57,500 nucleotides of DNA from an uncultured Tolumonas sp. (GCF_963676665.1 NZ_OY781369.1:30001-87500), one strand, 5' to 3'. Shown: positions 17,309-28,895, counted from the stretch's first letter. Made by a program: numbers and translations. Notes: generated from the letters alone by a model not told the origin.

Positions 17309-18552
17309 TTAGGCAACTCCACATGATGACGAGTCATTGGCACCAGACCCTGTGGACGCCACAACATCATTACTACCATCAAGATCCCGAAAATCAGCAT
17401 CCGGTATTCACTAAACAACTGCGATTGTTGTAATACGGTCATCACGAGTGCCGCGATAACAACACCACGCAGCGAGCCCATACCACCCAGCACGACGATA
17501 GCCAAAATGATGGCTGACTCCATGAAGGTGAACGATTCCGGGCTGATAAAGCCCTGACGCGCCGCGAAGAAACTACCGGCAAAACCAGCGAATGCGGCCC
17601 CGATCGCAAATGCTGTCAGCTTGATGACGGTTGGATTCAAACCCAGTGAACGGCACGCGATTTCATCATCACGCAACGCTTCCCAAGCACGGCCCAGTGG
17701 CATCCGCAACAGACGGTTGATCACGAACAACGTAAACAGCACCAGCAGTACCGCCATGACGTACAAGAAGATGATCTTGTAGTTAGCATCGTAGTGGATG
17801 CCGAAAAATTCATGGAATGTTTGCCCACCATTTTCCGCTCGGCGAGAAAACTCCAGACCAAACAGTGATGGTTTCGGAATACTGGAAATACCGTTCGGGC
17901 CACCAGTGATGGTGGTTAAGTTGTTCAGCAAAATACGGATGATTTCACCAAAACCTAACGTCACGATCGCCAGATAGTCACCGCGCAGACGCAACACCGG
18001 GAACCCCAGCACAAAACCAAACAGTGCTGACATACCGCCAGCCAATGGCAGTGCTTCCCAGAAAGAAAGCCCAAAATACTGGTTTAGTAACGCGTAGGTA
18101 TAAGCCCCGATGGCATAAAAACCAACATAACCAAGATCCAGCAGACCCGCCAGACCAACCTGAATATTCAGCCCCAGACCTAACATCACATAAATCAGGA
18201 TCAAGGTACCCAGATCCAGCACACTACGGGAACCAAAACACGGGATCACCAAGATAGCGACCAGCAAACATAGCTGCAAAGTACGATACAGCTTTGGATT
18301 AGAACGGGTAGTTGGTAATGCGATTGTCGGGAGCTGTTCTTTCAGCGCAGCGACACCGCTACCGATCTGATCCTGAAACAGTTGGAACAGAAATACGATC
18401 ACTACGGCCAGCCCGACCAGCAGACCATTTTCCTGCAAACGGCTGGTCACCGTGATACCGACACCTTCGGTATGCAGCTGATAACAGAACAACCACACCG
18501 ATAAAATCAGTGTCAGCAGAGCAGCAACAGAGGCTTGTTTGAGATGCTTCAT
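17305..18552 (-). CDS. livM: Branched-chain amino acid ABC transporter permease LivM
   Basis: Inner-membrane permease of the Liv transporter. The 415-residue protein has extra N-terminal hydrophobic segments, as E. coli LivM does, and then the conserved permease core with [19 protein letters not shown]. The EAA-like coupling loop region is [18 protein letters not shown]. It overlaps livH by four bases at its start and livG by four at its end, so livHMG are translated as a tight block. Confidence 0.95.
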   Translation of the reverse strand: MKHLKQASVAALLTLILSVWLFCYQLHTEGVGITVTSRLQENGLLVGLAVVIVFLFQLFQDQIGSGVAALKEQLPTIALPTTRSNPKLYRTLQLCLLVAILVIPCFGSRSVLDLGTLILIYVMLGLGLNIQVGLAGLLDLGYVGFYAIGAYTYALLNQYFGLSFWEALPLAGGMSALFGFVLGFPVLRLRGDYLAIVTLGFGEIIRILLNNLTTITGGPNGISSIPKPSLFGLEFSRRAENGGQTFHEFFGIHYDANYKIIFLYVMAVLLVLFTLFVINRLLRMPLGRAWEALRDDEIACRSLGLNPTVIKLTAFAIGAAFAGFAGSFFAARQGFISPESFTFMESAIILAIVVLGGMGSLRGVVIAALVMTVLQQSQLFSEYRMLIFGILMVVMMLWRPQGLVPMTRHHVELPK

Positions 18553-19463
18553 ACTTTTTCCACCTCTGGACGGCCCAGAATGCCGGTAGGCATTAATAAC
18601 AAAATAGTGATCAGCAAGCAGAACGCCACAACGTCTTTATATTCTGAGCTTAAGTAAGCGGAAGTCAGCGCTTCAGTAACACCCAGAATCAAACCACCAA
18701 TCATGGCGCCAGGAATAGAACCGATACCGCCCAGCACCGCTGCGGTGAAGGCTTTCAAACCCGCCATAAAGCCAAGTGATGGGTTGATTACGCCGTAATA
18801 CAAACCAAGCAGAATACCGGCAATCGATGCCAGTGCCGCACCGATCACGAAGGTCAGGGCAATCACGTTATTAGTGTCGATGCCCAGTAGATTCGCCATC
18901 TTGATATCTTCTGCACACGCACGGCACGCACGCCCCATACGGGAGCGAGAGATAAACTGCGATAGGCCATACATCGAGATAAAGGTTACGACAAAGATGA
19001 TGATCTGCATGTATGACACGCTGATCGCAGAGCCAAACTGAACGCCACCCTGCACCAGTGCTGGCATTGCGATATCACGCGAGCCTTGCGCAAAACGCAC
19101 GACGTTCTGCAGGAAGATCGACATACCGATGGCGGAAATCAAAGGGATCAGACGGTTGCTGCCCCGCAACGGGCGATAAGCAACACGCTCAATACTCCAG
19201 CCGTAACAGCTGGTGATCAGAATAGAGATGATAAAGGCGGACCCCATCAACAAGAATGAGCTATCAATACCCATCATCATTAATGCAGTGATCACCATGA
19301 ATCCAATATAGGACCCAATCATGTAGACTTCGCCATGTGCGAAGTTAATCATACCGATGATGCCGTACACCATCGTATAACCAATAGCTATCAGCGCATA
19401 CGTGCTGCCGATAGTCAGGCCATTCAGCAATTGCTGAATAAAGTAAAAAATCTGTTCAGACAT
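18549..19463 (-). CDS. livH: Branched-chain amino acid ABC transporter permease LivH
   Basis: Second membrane permease of the Liv transporter, 304 residues with about eight hydrophobic segments. Motifs are [20 protein letters not shown] and [14 protein letters not shown] at the N-terminal end, and [16 protein letters not shown] in the cytoplasmic coupling loop. It is the first gene after the livK-livH attenuator hairpin. It pairs with LivM to form the translocation channel. Confidence 0.96.
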   Translation of the reverse strand: MSEQIFYFIQQLLNGLTIGSTYALIAIGYTMVYGIIGMINFAHGEVYMIGSYIGFMVITALMMMGIDSSFLLMGSAFIISILITSCYGWSIERVAYRPLRGSNRLIPLISAIGMSIFLQNVVRFAQGSRDIAMPALVQGGVQFGSAISVSYMQIIIFVVTFISMYGLSQFISRSRMGRACRACAEDIKMANLLGIDTNNVIALTFVIGAALASIAGILLGLYYGVINPSLGFMAGLKAFTAAVLGGIGSIPGAMIGGLILGVTEALTSAYLSSEYKDVVAFCLLITILLLMPTGILGRPEVEKV

Positions 19464-19539
19464 ATACCATTGTTCCTGAGTGATCCGCGAAGGACGGGGA
19501 TCAGCGCGGAAAAAAAAGTGAGCGACTCGATAAATAAAA

Positions 19540-19566
19540 AGCAGGGCAGTCAGAAACGGCCCCGCT
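19540..19566 (-). terminator. Hairpin terminator/attenuator between livK and livH
   Basis: In the minus-strand transcript AGCGGGGC pairs with GCCCTGCT (one G-U pair) across an 11-base loop and is followed by TTTTTATTTAT. It lies in the 120-base gap between livK and livH. Partial termination here would make more binding protein than permease and ATPase, the usual stoichiometry for such systems. Efficiency is unknown. Confidence 0.75.
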
Positions 19567-19583
19567 CTTTAGATTATCAGGTG

Positions 19584-20699
19584 TTATTGCAGAACGCTGG
19601 ATGAACCATCCGCGTGCCACTGATAGACACCAAATTTAAAGTTTTTCAGATCACCGGTTGCAGACCATTCCAGTGGGCCCATAACGGTGTCCACTTTGTT
19701 AGCTCGCAGATATTTAGCAACATCAGCAGGTTCTTCACCGGCAGCGGTGATACCCGCGCTCAGAGCCTGGATTGCTGCGTAAGTAGTCCATACGAATGGA
19801 CCTGAGTAATCTTGTTTTTTCGCTTTGAAAGCATCAACCAATTTAGCATTTGCTGGATCTTGGTCGTATTTTTTCAGCATGGTGACATACATGCCTTCAG
19901 AGGCTTTACCAGCAATCGCAGAAATGTCTTTGTTACCTACGCCTTCAGGCCCCATGAATTTAGCGGTGAAACCTTTTTCAGCTGATTGACGCAAGATCAA
20001 ACCCAGTTCTGGGTGGTAACCGCCGTAATATACGAAATCAACATTCAGTTTTTTCAGTTTAGCGATCAAAGCTGAGAAATCTTTATCGCCAGCAGTCACA
20101 CCTTCGAAATCAACTACGTTAGCACCGTTTTTCTTCAGCGTTTCATGTACTGAAGTTGCGATGCCTTCACCGTATTGTTTCTTATCGTGGATAACCGCGA
20201 TAGTTTTTGGCTTGATCACAGAAGTGATGTAGTTAGCAGCGGTTGGACCTTGGTCGCTATCCAGACCAGTAGTACGCAGCACCAGATTGTAACCACGTTC
20301 AGTGATTTTTGGTGCGGTAGCTGCAGGCGTGATCATCAGAATGCCTTCATCTTCGTATACATCAGACGATGGCAGGGTGCTGTCAGAGCACAGGTGACCG
20401 ATAACAAATTTAACGCCATCATTCACGACTTTGTTCGCTACTGCGACCGCTTGTTTTGGATCACACGCGTCATCATATTTGATCGCTTCCAGCTTTTTAC
20501 CTTTGATGCCACCAGCAGCATTGATCTGCTCAACAGCCATCAAACCACCGGTAAATTCCATGTCGCCATATTGCGCAACAGGGCCAGTCACAGGACCAGC
20601 AATACCAACTTTAATCGTATCTTCAGCCATTGCAGAACCAGTGCCGAACAGCGCCGCAGAAACGGCTGCAGCTACGATCAGTTTAGACATTTTCTTCAT
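19584..20699 (-). CDS. livK: Periplasmic branched-chain amino acid-binding protein
   Basis: Captures leucine, isoleucine or valine in the periplasm and delivers it to LivHM. The 371-residue precursor has a signal peptide ending GSAMA with cleavage after residue 25. The mature part follows E. coli LivJ/LivK almost motif by motif: [45 protein letters not shown] (the disulphide pair) and a YQWHADGSS end. Only one binding protein is present here, while E. coli has LivJ and LivK, so this one probably serves all three amino acids. It is the first gene of the liv operon. Confidence 0.95.
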   Translation of the reverse strand: MKKMSKLIVAAAVSAALFGTGSAMAEDTIKVGIAGPVTGPVAQYGDMEFTGGLMAVEQINAAGGIKGKKLEAIKYDDACDPKQAVAVANKVVNDGVKFVIGHLCSDSTLPSSDVYEDEGILMITPAATAPKITERGYNLVLRTTGLDSDQGPTAANYITSVIKPKTIAVIHDKKQYGEGIATSVHETLKKNGANVVDFEGVTAGDKDFSALIAKLKKLNVDFVYYGGYHPELGLILRQSAEKGFTAKFMGPEGVGNKDISAIAGKASEGMYVTMLKKYDQDPANAKLVDAFKAKKQDYSGPFVWTTYAAIQALSAGITAAGEEPADVAKYLRANKVDTVMGPLEWSATGDLKNFKFGVYQWHADGSSSVLQ

Positions 20700-21129
20700 G
20701 CGGATTCCCTCGATTATCGGACTTCAAGTCCATTTGGGCCTTTCATTTTACAACTATAATAGTTTTAAACGCTTTCTATCACTGCCGTATGGCGAAAGAC
20801 AAGAGTGGGAGTGAAAAATATCCCATGACCAGACAGCATAATAACAACACAGATCACCGGCATTTCTAGCAAAAATAGAGCCAGAAGTATAATTATCGAG
20901 CATAAGCAGTTTATATGACTGCATATTTAAAATAATTCAGCTTTAATCACCAAAATTAAAAACAACATATCCGTCTGCGTAGCAGACTATATTTTTGGCA
21001 ATCACGCTCTTTTTCGCTACGTTGCCTCAAAATGGCGCAATAAGACAACAACTGCACCAGCAAACGTCGCTTGCCAGTATGATCGGTTTTTCTGATACTG
21101 TCGCTCCTTATCCCTACCGGTCGCTATGT
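20700..21129. other. Intergenic region between livK and waaA
   Basis: This 430-base AT-rich gap separates the divergent livK and waaA and should hold both promoters. A small palindrome, AACTATAATAGTT, lies at 20752-20764 near the livK side. A terminator-like hairpin lies at 20973-20987 near waaA. The reading frame of waaA extends back to 20995 from a TTG, but that stretch has no similarity to the WaaA N-terminus. No convincing extra gene was found. Confidence 0.6.
20973..20996 (+). terminator. Terminator-like hairpin upstream of waaA
   Basis: GTCTGC (20973-20978) and GCAGAC (20982-20987) form a 6-bp stem with a GTA loop, followed by TATATTTTT. It is 133 bases before the chosen waaA start. 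It could end a short transcript or attenuate waaA, but the stem is short. Confidence 0.45.
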
Positions 21130-22401
21130 ATGCGTTTATTTTATACTTTGCTCATCTATTTACTCTCGCCGGTGGTTTTATTTCTACTCTATCGTCCTCG
21201 CCATGGAAAACCCGGTTTTGGGCCACGTTGGAAAGAGCATTTGGGCTGGGTCGCCCCACCAAACAAGCAAGCTCCAATTTGGATCCACGCCGTCAGTGTT
21301 GGGGAAACCATTGCCGTCACACCATTGATAAAAACGCTCAAGCAACGGCATCCAGAACTATCCATTGTGTTAACCACCACCACCCGCACCGGTGCCGATC
21401 AGGCGGCCCGACTAGGTGATTTGGTAGAGCATCGCTACGCGCCCTTGGATTACCCGTGCGCAGTAAAACGCTTTATCAAACAGATCCAACCACAAGCTTT
21501 ACTGATCATGGAAACCGAGTTGTGGCCAAACCTGCTGGCGCAATGCGGTAAGCAAAACCTACCAGTGGTGATTTTAAATGCCCGGCTGTCGGAGAAATCT
21601 TGTCAGCGTTATCAACGCATCCGTCACTTTTTCCGGCAAATGAGCCAAGCGCTAACGCTTTTATTATGCCAGCACCGCGACGATGCCGAGCGCTTCAAAC
21701 GGCTGGGTGTAACACCACAACAGATCGTAGTAACGGGGTCGATTAAATTTGACATTCAATTAGATCAAAAACAGATCGAATTAGGTGAACAATACCGCCA
21801 GAGTTTAGGAAACCGCCCAGTTTGGATCGCCGCCAGCACTCACAAAGGGGAAGACGAAGCGATCCTGCGGGTACATCAGGAAATCTGTAAGCAGCAACCC
21901 GATGCATTGTTAATTCTGGTTCCTCGTCATCCGGAGCGATTTACTGATGTGGCTAAATTATGTCTGGAGCACGAATTTGCCATTTGTCGTCGCAGTGAAC
22001 AACGTTTAGCCACAGTACAAGAATCAGTTCTGCTGGGTGATAGCATGGGTGAAATGGCGTATTTCTTTCAGATCGCAGATATTGCCTTCATGGGGGGAAG
22101 TTTAGTGCCCGTTGGCGGACATAATCTGCTCGAACCAGCCGCCCTGGCCAAACCGACGTTAATTGGTCCACATTTCTTTAATTTCAGTGATATCACCAGA
22201 CAACTGGTCGACAAAAAGGCCTGTCAGGTCATTCATGATGAAACCGAATTGGCAACACAGGTGCTGCAATTACTCGGCTCACCAGACCAGCGACATACAA
22301 TGGGAATGGCAGCATTTGATGTGGTCGCTGCCAATCAGGGGGCATTAGAAAAGAGTGTAACGGCAATTGATACCGTCTTAGCTACATTACCTCAACGGTA
22401 A
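21130..22401 (+). CDS. waaA: 3-deoxy-D-manno-octulosonic acid (Kdo) transferase
   Basis: Inner-membrane-associated glycosyltransferase that adds Kdo from CMP-Kdo to lipid IVA. The ATG at 21130 (423 residues) is chosen because MRLFYTLLIYLLSP matches the usual WaaA N-terminal anchor; upstream in-frame codons have no counterpart in the family. Motifs are HAVSVGET (catalytic Glu59), METELWPN, NARLSEKS, GSIKFD and VGGHNLLEPAA in the donor-binding domain. A Kdo kinase gene follows on the other strand, which in Haemophilus and Vibrio accompanies a WaaA that adds a single Kdo. That suggests, but does not prove, monofunctionality here. Confidence 0.94.
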   Translation: MRLFYTLLIYLLSPVVLFLLYRPRHGKPGFGPRWKEHLGWVAPPNKQAPIWIHAVSVGETIAVTPLIKTLKQRHPELSIVLTTTTRTGADQAARLGDLVEHRYAPLDYPCAVKRFIKQIQPQALLIMETELWPNLLAQCGKQNLPVVILNARLSEKSCQRYQRIRHFFRQMSQALTLLLCQHRDDAERFKRLGVTPQQIVVTGSIKFDIQLDQKQIELGEQYRQSLGNRPVWIAASTHKGEDEAILRVHQEICKQQPDALLILVPRHPERFTDVAKLCLEHEFAICRRSEQRLATVQESVLLGDSMGEMAYFFQIADIAFMGGSLVPVGGHNLLEPAALAKPTLIGPHFFNFSDITRQLVDKKACQVIHDETELATQVLQLLGSPDQRHTMGMAAFDVVAANQGALEKSVTAIDTVLATLPQR

Positions 22402-23111
22402 GCCTGATAGGCCACCAGCAGATGTTGCCAGTCATCCATTTGCCAGTGAAACAACGGATGTAACGCCGACTCTTTTTGCAGTGAACGTAACAGCCGCGCC
22501 AGATTTTTCGCTTGCCAGCGGCCAGGATGACGAATGGCGCCTTTATCAAAATCAATCAACCAGATCTTGCCATCGTTATCGCGCAAGATATTGTGCGCAT
22601 TCAGATCAGAATGATAGACACCGGCTTGATGAAACTGTGCCAATACCTGCCCAATTTGTTGCCATGTTTCACGCGGCAAAGGCCCACGTTTCAGTAATTG
22701 CACCAGATCTTCCGCATTGGGGATCCGTTCAATCAAAATGTCGGCCTGATAGTGCCAACCGCTACGCACAATACGCGCCGCAACCGGCCGCGGCACCGGT
22801 AATTCATCGTCCACCAGTTTTTGTAACAATGAAAATTCAGCAAATGAGCGTGTGCAACGCAGACCGGTATAACAAAACTGATCGGGGATATGGCGACCAA
22901 TCAGCCCACCCCGCCAGTAGTGGCGTAAAACCCAATGCGCCGAGTCAGACTGCAAAAACCAGGTGATACCTCGACCATGAGACTGCCCAGTGATCGCATT
23001 TTGCTGTTGCCAGTAATCCGCCGAAAAATAATCGGGGGTGAAATCAGGAGCCAGTAATGGGTCAAAACAACAAATTTGTCCGGCACTCTTCAAAATACGA
23101 GGAGCAGTCAT
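22392..23111 (-). CDS. kdkA: Kdo kinase (3-deoxy-D-manno-octulosonic acid kinase)
   Basis: Phosphorylates the single Kdo residue of the lipopolysaccharide inner core with ATP. The 239-residue protein has a protein-kinase-like fold. The catalytic loop is HSDLNAHNIL (Asp169, Asn174), the metal-binding motif is IDFDKG (Asp187), and RSFAEFSLLQKL carries the N-lobe glutamate. The 3' end overlaps the convergent waaA end by ten bases. KdkA is typical of organisms with monofunctional WaaA, so this cell probably makes phosphorylated Kdo. Confidence 0.92.
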   Translation of the reverse strand: MTAPRILKSAGQICCFDPLLAPDFTPDYFSADYWQQQNAITGQSHGRGITWFLQSDSAHWVLRHYWRGGLIGRHIPDQFCYTGLRCTRSFAEFSLLQKLVDDELPVPRPVAARIVRSGWHYQADILIERIPNAEDLVQLLKRGPLPRETWQQIGQVLAQFHQAGVYHSDLNAHNILRDNDGKIWLIDFDKGAIRHPGRWQAKNLARLLRSLQKESALHPLFHWQMDDWQHLLVAYQAYR

Positions 23112-23179
23112 GGTAAGTTCTCAGCAAAATGATCCGTCAATTTTACCTGCATCAGCGCCAGATGACATAACTGATGCCG

Positions 23180-24112
23180 TTATTGTGCATACAATGCGTG
23201 TAAAACTTGCTGCAAAGTGTCGCGCGCGGGTGCGCCGCCATCAGCTAACACTGCTTTTTGTGCCCAGAAAAATGCTTTGGCCGGATCGCCATTATCTAAC
23301 AGAGTTTGCGCATAATTATTCGCCGCAACGGCGGAGTCCGGATGATAACTGGCGGCAAGCTGAAACCAGTGTTGCGCCAAAACCAGATCATGTTGTTGAT
23401 AAGCGGCATTACCCAGACCTATCAAGGCAGTCAAATTGCTAGGCCAACGCTGCAAGGCCGCCTGATAGGCTAATTGTGCCCGGGCCAAACCTGCCGTCTT
23501 TTCCAAATCAACAATGCTTTGCAGATATCGAGTTTCTTGCATTGATGCTGGCGGCAACACGGATGGCGCTAAAACCAGCAACCCCCACCGATTACTACGC
23601 TGCCAGAGATTATCAAATTGCGTCAGTGACCAGTGCTGATTGGCCTGCGCCCCGGAATGCACAATAATTTCCTGCCGTGGCAGGTCATAACCGGTCACCA
23701 CAGCATAATGCCATTTCGGGTACCAGTTAAATGACAGATTCAATAACACAATCACCGGACGACCGGCATTCACTTCGGTCAGCAAAGCCAGTAGTGTGGG
23801 GTCGGTTTGATACGCCAGATAACCCTGACGCCGGACACTGGCTTTCAACTCAGCCTGTAATGCCCCACCACGCGCGGGTAATAACATCTCTTGCGCTAAC
23901 AATGAAACTGACACTGTTTTATTTTGTTCCGCCAATACCATGGCTAATGCCGAGGGGCCACAATATGCATCGTCCTGCACAATAAATGGCACTGCGAGTT
24001 GTTTGCTCGATGAGGTAATGGCAGGCGAATGCGTTTCAGGGAAATGGTTAGCACACCCGACTAACCATAAACAGCCCACCAGTAACAGGTGGGCTTTCGT
24101 TAGAAAATGCAT
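23180..24112 (-). CDS. PA2778-type lipoprotein cysteine peptidase with TPR repeats
   Basis: A predicted lipoprotein of 310 residues: signal peptide with lipobox LVGC (Cys20). A C39-like papain-fold domain follows (about 40-170) with Cys51 in DAYCGPSALAMVL and His135 in KWHYAVVTGYD. About 100 residues of tetratricopeptide-like helices follow (near 205-300). The usual C39 acidic third residue is not obvious; the expected place reads IIVHSG. The PA2778/PA2779 pairing of Pseudomonas is kept, since the membrane protein gene lies three bases upstream. Unlike bacteriocin-processing C39 domains it is not fused to an ABC transporter. Substrate unknown. Confidence 0.8.
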   Translation of the reverse strand: MHFLTKAHLLLVGCLWLVGCANHFPETHSPAITSSSKQLAVPFIVQDDAYCGPSALAMVLAEQNKTVSVSLLAQEMLLPARGGALQAELKASVRRQGYLAYQTDPTLLALLTEVNAGRPVIVLLNLSFNWYPKWHYAVVTGYDLPRQEIIVHSGAQANQHWSLTQFDNLWQRSNRWGLLVLAPSVLPPASMQETRYLQSIVDLEKTAGLARAQLAYQAALQRWPSNLTALIGLGNAAYQQHDLVLAQHWFQLAASYHPDSAVAANNYAQTLLDNGDPAKAFFWAQKAVLADGGAPARDTLQQVLHALYAQ

Positions 24113-24115
24113 GTA

Positions 24116-24499
24116 TTAACGCACTGAACGGGTGAAAGGAAAGACTTTGGTCAGACCTAAAATATCCGTCACCAATAACACGATAAATACAAATAGCACC
24201 GCCCCCAAAACATCTGAGCCCGCTGCAGGCAATTTATCAATCTTGCCGGATAACTGGGTGATTTCATCATCACTCATCGCGGCAACACGTTGTTGTACCA
24301 GCGCCACATCCACACCCTGCGCCGCGATCTGTTTCGCAACATCGGCTCTGGCTAGGAATTGCATGACATGTGCACGTTCACTCAGTTGATGAACAGGTAT
24401 GGTCTCCTGTGTGGACATCATTGATGCCCGGGTCGGTAACGACAGTGCCAGTAAAGAAACGACCAATAAACGAACTACTACACCCCAAAACACAGACAT
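24116..24499 (-). CDS. PA2779-type small membrane protein
   Basis: A 127-residue protein with an N-terminal signal or anchor (about 6-25, ending PTRAS), a charged helical middle (AHVMQFLARADVAKQIAAQG, then MSDDEITQLSGKIDKLPAAG) and a C-terminal membrane segment (about 97-118). This is the layout of the PA2779 family, whose function is not known. It is co-transcribed with the C39-type lipoprotein gene that starts three bases after its stop. A joint role, for example as partner or target of the peptidase, is inferred from the conserved pairing only. Confidence 0.78.
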   Translation of the reverse strand: MSVFWGVVVRLLVVSLLALSLPTRASMMSTQETIPVHQLSERAHVMQFLARADVAKQIAAQGVDVALVQQRVAAMSDDEITQLSGKIDKLPAAGSDVLGAVLFVFIVLLVTDILGLTKVFPFTRSVR

Positions 24500-24522
24500 A
24501 CGTTATCCCCTTGGTATATTAA

Positions 24523-25955
<1,433 letters not shown>

Positions 25956-26115
25956 AATCATGTCCTGAAAAGGTAAACAACTAACCTATTGAATTAATCC
26001 TGAGCTATACGCAGCAAAGCTCGATTCAGATCGCTTTTCACAACCAGAGACACTTGTCGTATTCGTACATTATGACTAAGTTAAAATAATGAGCCGCATA
26101 AACGGAGCTAACGGC

Positions 26116-26397
26116 ATGACACAAATTCGGTGTGTAAAAGTGCTGGTATACGGCATGGTACAAGGTGTGGGGTTTCGTTATTACACACAACAGGAAGCCC
26201 ATCGCTTAGGGTTATCTGGCCACGCTACGAATCTGGCGGATGGCTCGGTCGAAGTGGTGGCACAAGGTGAAAGCAAAGCAGTGGATAAACTGATTGAATG
26301 GCTGAAATCGGGGCCACGAACAGCGAGCGTTGATTATATTGAAGTCTATGAGTTAGGTAGTAGCGCGGCGAACAGTGGTTCATTCCGCGCGTACTGA
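26116..26397 (+). CDS. Acylphosphatase
   Basis: Small enzyme that hydrolyses carboxyl-phosphate bonds. The 93 residues contain [15 protein letters not shown] with the phosphate-binding Arg21, and [16 protein letters not shown] with catalytic Asn39, matching E. coli YccX-type enzymes. The ATG at 26116 has GGAG eight bases upstream and is preferred to one at 26089. It is divergent from mutM and convergent with metL, whose stop is two bases away. It appears to be transcribed alone. Confidence 0.93.
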   Translation: MTQIRCVKVLVYGMVQGVGFRYYTQQEAHRLGLSGHATNLADGSVEVVAQGESKAVDKLIEWLKSGPRTASVDYIEVYELGSSAANSGSFRAY

Positions 26398-26398
26398 G

Positions 26399-28837
26399 TT
26401 ATTTTAAGGTCGCACAAATCTTCCACAGATCGGCTTGTACCGCAGCTGCGGTCACTTCGCGCCCCGCGCCCGGCCCTTGCAAGATCAGCGGGTTGGTACG
26501 ATAAAAATCCGTCTCTATCGAGAAAATATTATCGCAGGGGCGCAAATTCGCGAACGGATGATCTGCCGCCAGCATATCCAGCCCTACACGCGCGGAACCA
26601 TCGCGGTCTAAGCGGGCGACATAACGCAGCACTTTACCGCGCGCTTTCGCTTCATCAAACGCTGTTTCCACAGCATGGTCTAATTCCGGCAATTGCTCAA
26701 AAAAGCTCTCCAGCGGGATTTCAGCCAAACCAGCCGGGACCAGACTTTGCAAAGAGATATGTTCCGGTTCAAGCTCTAACCCCGCTTCACGCGCCAGGAT
26801 CAGCAGCTTACGCCGCACATCATGCCCAGTCAGATCTTCGCGCGGGTCCGGCTCAGTTAAACCATGTTGCCAGGCTTGATCGACCAGTTCGGAAAATGAA
26901 ACAGAACCATCATATTGTTGGAACAACCAGCTCAGCGTACCGGAAAAAATGCCCGAGATGCCATGCACCCGATCGCCCGACTCCAACATCATGCGAATAC
27001 AAGCTTGTACCGGCAAGCCGGCACCAACAGTCGCGTTATAACGCCATTGCACCTGATGTTCGGCAAAGCTTTGCCGTACACGCTGATAAAACGCGCTTTC
27101 CGCGGCGCCAGCAAATTTATTAGCGGTGATCAGATGTGCGCCGATCTGCGCAAACTCCGGGTAGTAACTACTCACTGTTTCACTGGCGGTCAGATCGAGC
27201 ACTATCAACTCATCAAACGGATGTTGCTCCAGTTGTACCAGCAATTCCGCCCAGATCACCGGTTGTGGATCAAAACAATCCAGCACCTGCAGCGGATCTA
27301 ACCCTTCTTCAGACAATACGCCACCACGCGAATCAAACAAGCCATACAAAGTCAGTGTCAGCTGGTGCGCCTGCTCAATATGGTGTTTCTCTTTGGCGAG
27401 TAATTTTAACCACTGGCTACCGATATTCCCTTTCCCTAATACCACCAGGCCGACACGTTTGGTCTGCTGAAACATGGCGTGGTGCAGACCAATCAATAAC
27501 GGTTCCAGCGTAATTTCGCGCACGACAGCCACCAGACTTAAACCTTCCGGCGCGGTATAGATGAATTCCAGTGGTTGATCGACCAGTAAGCGATAAAAAC
27601 GATGACATTGCTCAGCATTATCACAAACACCCGTTCCCACCAAGCCAATCAAACTAAAGCCATCACGACGCACGACATCTCTCAGGCCGGAGAGTTCTTG
27701 CTGTTGTAATAAGAACTGATGGGCATCAGGCGCCATTTCCAGCGTATAGGCTAAACGGACGATACGGCGATCGGCCAAATTTTTACTCACCAGCGGCGAC
27801 AGTTGCTGCGTAGCCAGTAATTCCTCGAGACGTGCAACAGTTTGTTCATAGTCACAACCCGGCTGAATTCGCAGTTCAATAAGCACAATTTGCTCAAGCG
27901 AAGTGACAATACGCGCCCCTTTCACCTGTGATTTGCGGCGTAAAATATGCGAAGCACCACCGGTTGGCGCATAACTCGAACGTAATACCAGTTTTTGCTG
28001 GCTGTGCAGTAATGGTTGTAAAGTGCGGGAATGTAAAACCGGTGCACCTAAGCGCGCCAATTCATTCGCTTCCGCCAGTGATAAACGTTCGAGCAATTTC
28101 GCATCTTTCACACAACGCGGATCGGCCGAATAAACTCCAGCAACATCACTCCAAATGGCAGTCGATTCCGCTTCTGCTAAAGCACCCAGCAAGGTTGCAG
28201 AATAATCGGAACCATTACGCCCCAGCAATAATGTACGCCCTTCACTATCTGCCGCAATAAAACCCGTCACGACCACCCGTTGCTCACCAGTACCGGCTAA
28301 TACTTCGCGTAGTTTTTCTCGGGATAACGCTTCATTAACACGAGCCAGAGCACCTTCTTCCGCAGAAAGAAACCGACGTGCATCCAACCATAACGCCTGA
28401 TTGCCACGCTCCGTCAATAACGCCGCCAACAGACGGGCCGACCATACTTCACCATTGGCCAAGATCCCGTTTCGCTCATGACGATCATAATTTTTTTTCA
28501 GAACACCCGCGATCGTATCAATGTCTTCCATCAACTGCAGGGATAATGCCTGACGCGCCGGGCCGTCTAATACCCCTTCAATCAACCCCAACTGATATGC
28601 TTTTAAACCTTGTATCGCTGCAACAACCGCATCATCCCCCGCCTCGCTTAATTCTAAAACCTGCAGTAAGCGATTAGTGGTTTTCCCCGCCGCAGAGACA
28701 ACAATTAAAGCGCGAGGATCAGACTCCTGCTCAATAAGCCCTGCCACTCGGCGATAGCAATTTGGGTCTGCCAAACTACTACCACCGAATTTATGTACCT
28801 GACGTCCTGGCAGGTGGCCTGTTGCAGTATGCGGCAT
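26399..28837 (-). CDS. metL: Bifunctional aspartokinase II / homoserine dehydrogenase II
   Basis: Catalyses the first and third steps from aspartate toward methionine and threonine. The 812-residue protein has an N-terminal aspartokinase (KFGGSSLAD near residue 17, GRNGSDYSATLLGA near 207), an ACT-like linker (about 315-450) and a C-terminal homoserine dehydrogenase. The dehydrogenase has the NAD loop VVLGKGNIGSQW and the sequence YNATVGAGLPV. It lies 58 bases after metB, the metBL operon, which identifies it as MetL rather than ThrA; it should therefore be controlled by MetJ. Confidence 0.95.
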   Translation of the reverse strand: MPHTATGHLPGRQVHKFGGSSLADPNCYRRVAGLIEQESDPRALIVVSAAGKTTNRLLQVLELSEAGDDAVVAAIQGLKAYQLGLIEGVLDGPARQALSLQLMEDIDTIAGVLKKNYDRHERNGILANGEVWSARLLAALLTERGNQALWLDARRFLSAEEGALARVNEALSREKLREVLAGTGEQRVVVTGFIAADSEGRTLLLGRNGSDYSATLLGALAEAESTAIWSDVAGVYSADPRCVKDAKLLERLSLAEANELARLGAPVLHSRTLQPLLHSQQKLVLRSSYAPTGGASHILRRKSQVKGARIVTSLEQIVLIELRIQPGCDYEQTVARLEELLATQQLSPLVSKNLADRRIVRLAYTLEMAPDAHQFLLQQQELSGLRDVVRRDGFSLIGLVGTGVCDNAEQCHRFYRLLVDQPLEFIYTAPEGLSLVAVVREITLEPLLIGLHHAMFQQTKRVGLVVLGKGNIGSQWLKLLAKEKHHIEQAHQLTLTLYGLFDSRGGVLSEEGLDPLQVLDCFDPQPVIWAELLVQLEQHPFDELIVLDLTASETVSSYYPEFAQIGAHLITANKFAGAAESAFYQRVRQSFAEHQVQWRYNATVGAGLPVQACIRMMLESGDRVHGISGIFSGTLSWLFQQYDGSVSFSELVDQAWQHGLTEPDPREDLTGHDVRRKLLILAREAGLELEPEHISLQSLVPAGLAEIPLESFFEQLPELDHAVETAFDEAKARGKVLRYVARLDRDGSARVGLDMLAADHPFANLRPCDNIFSIETDFYRTNPLILQGPGAGREVTAAAVQADLWKICATLK

Positions 28838-28895
28838 ACTTAGTTACCTCTTAATCTTTTAATACAGCAAGTGATGCTATATTGGTATTACGACT

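Noticed and set aside
20995-21129. N-terminal extension of waaA from a TTG
   Set aside because: The 45 extra residues have no counterpart in WaaA and include no anchor; the ATG at 21130 gives the usual N-terminus.
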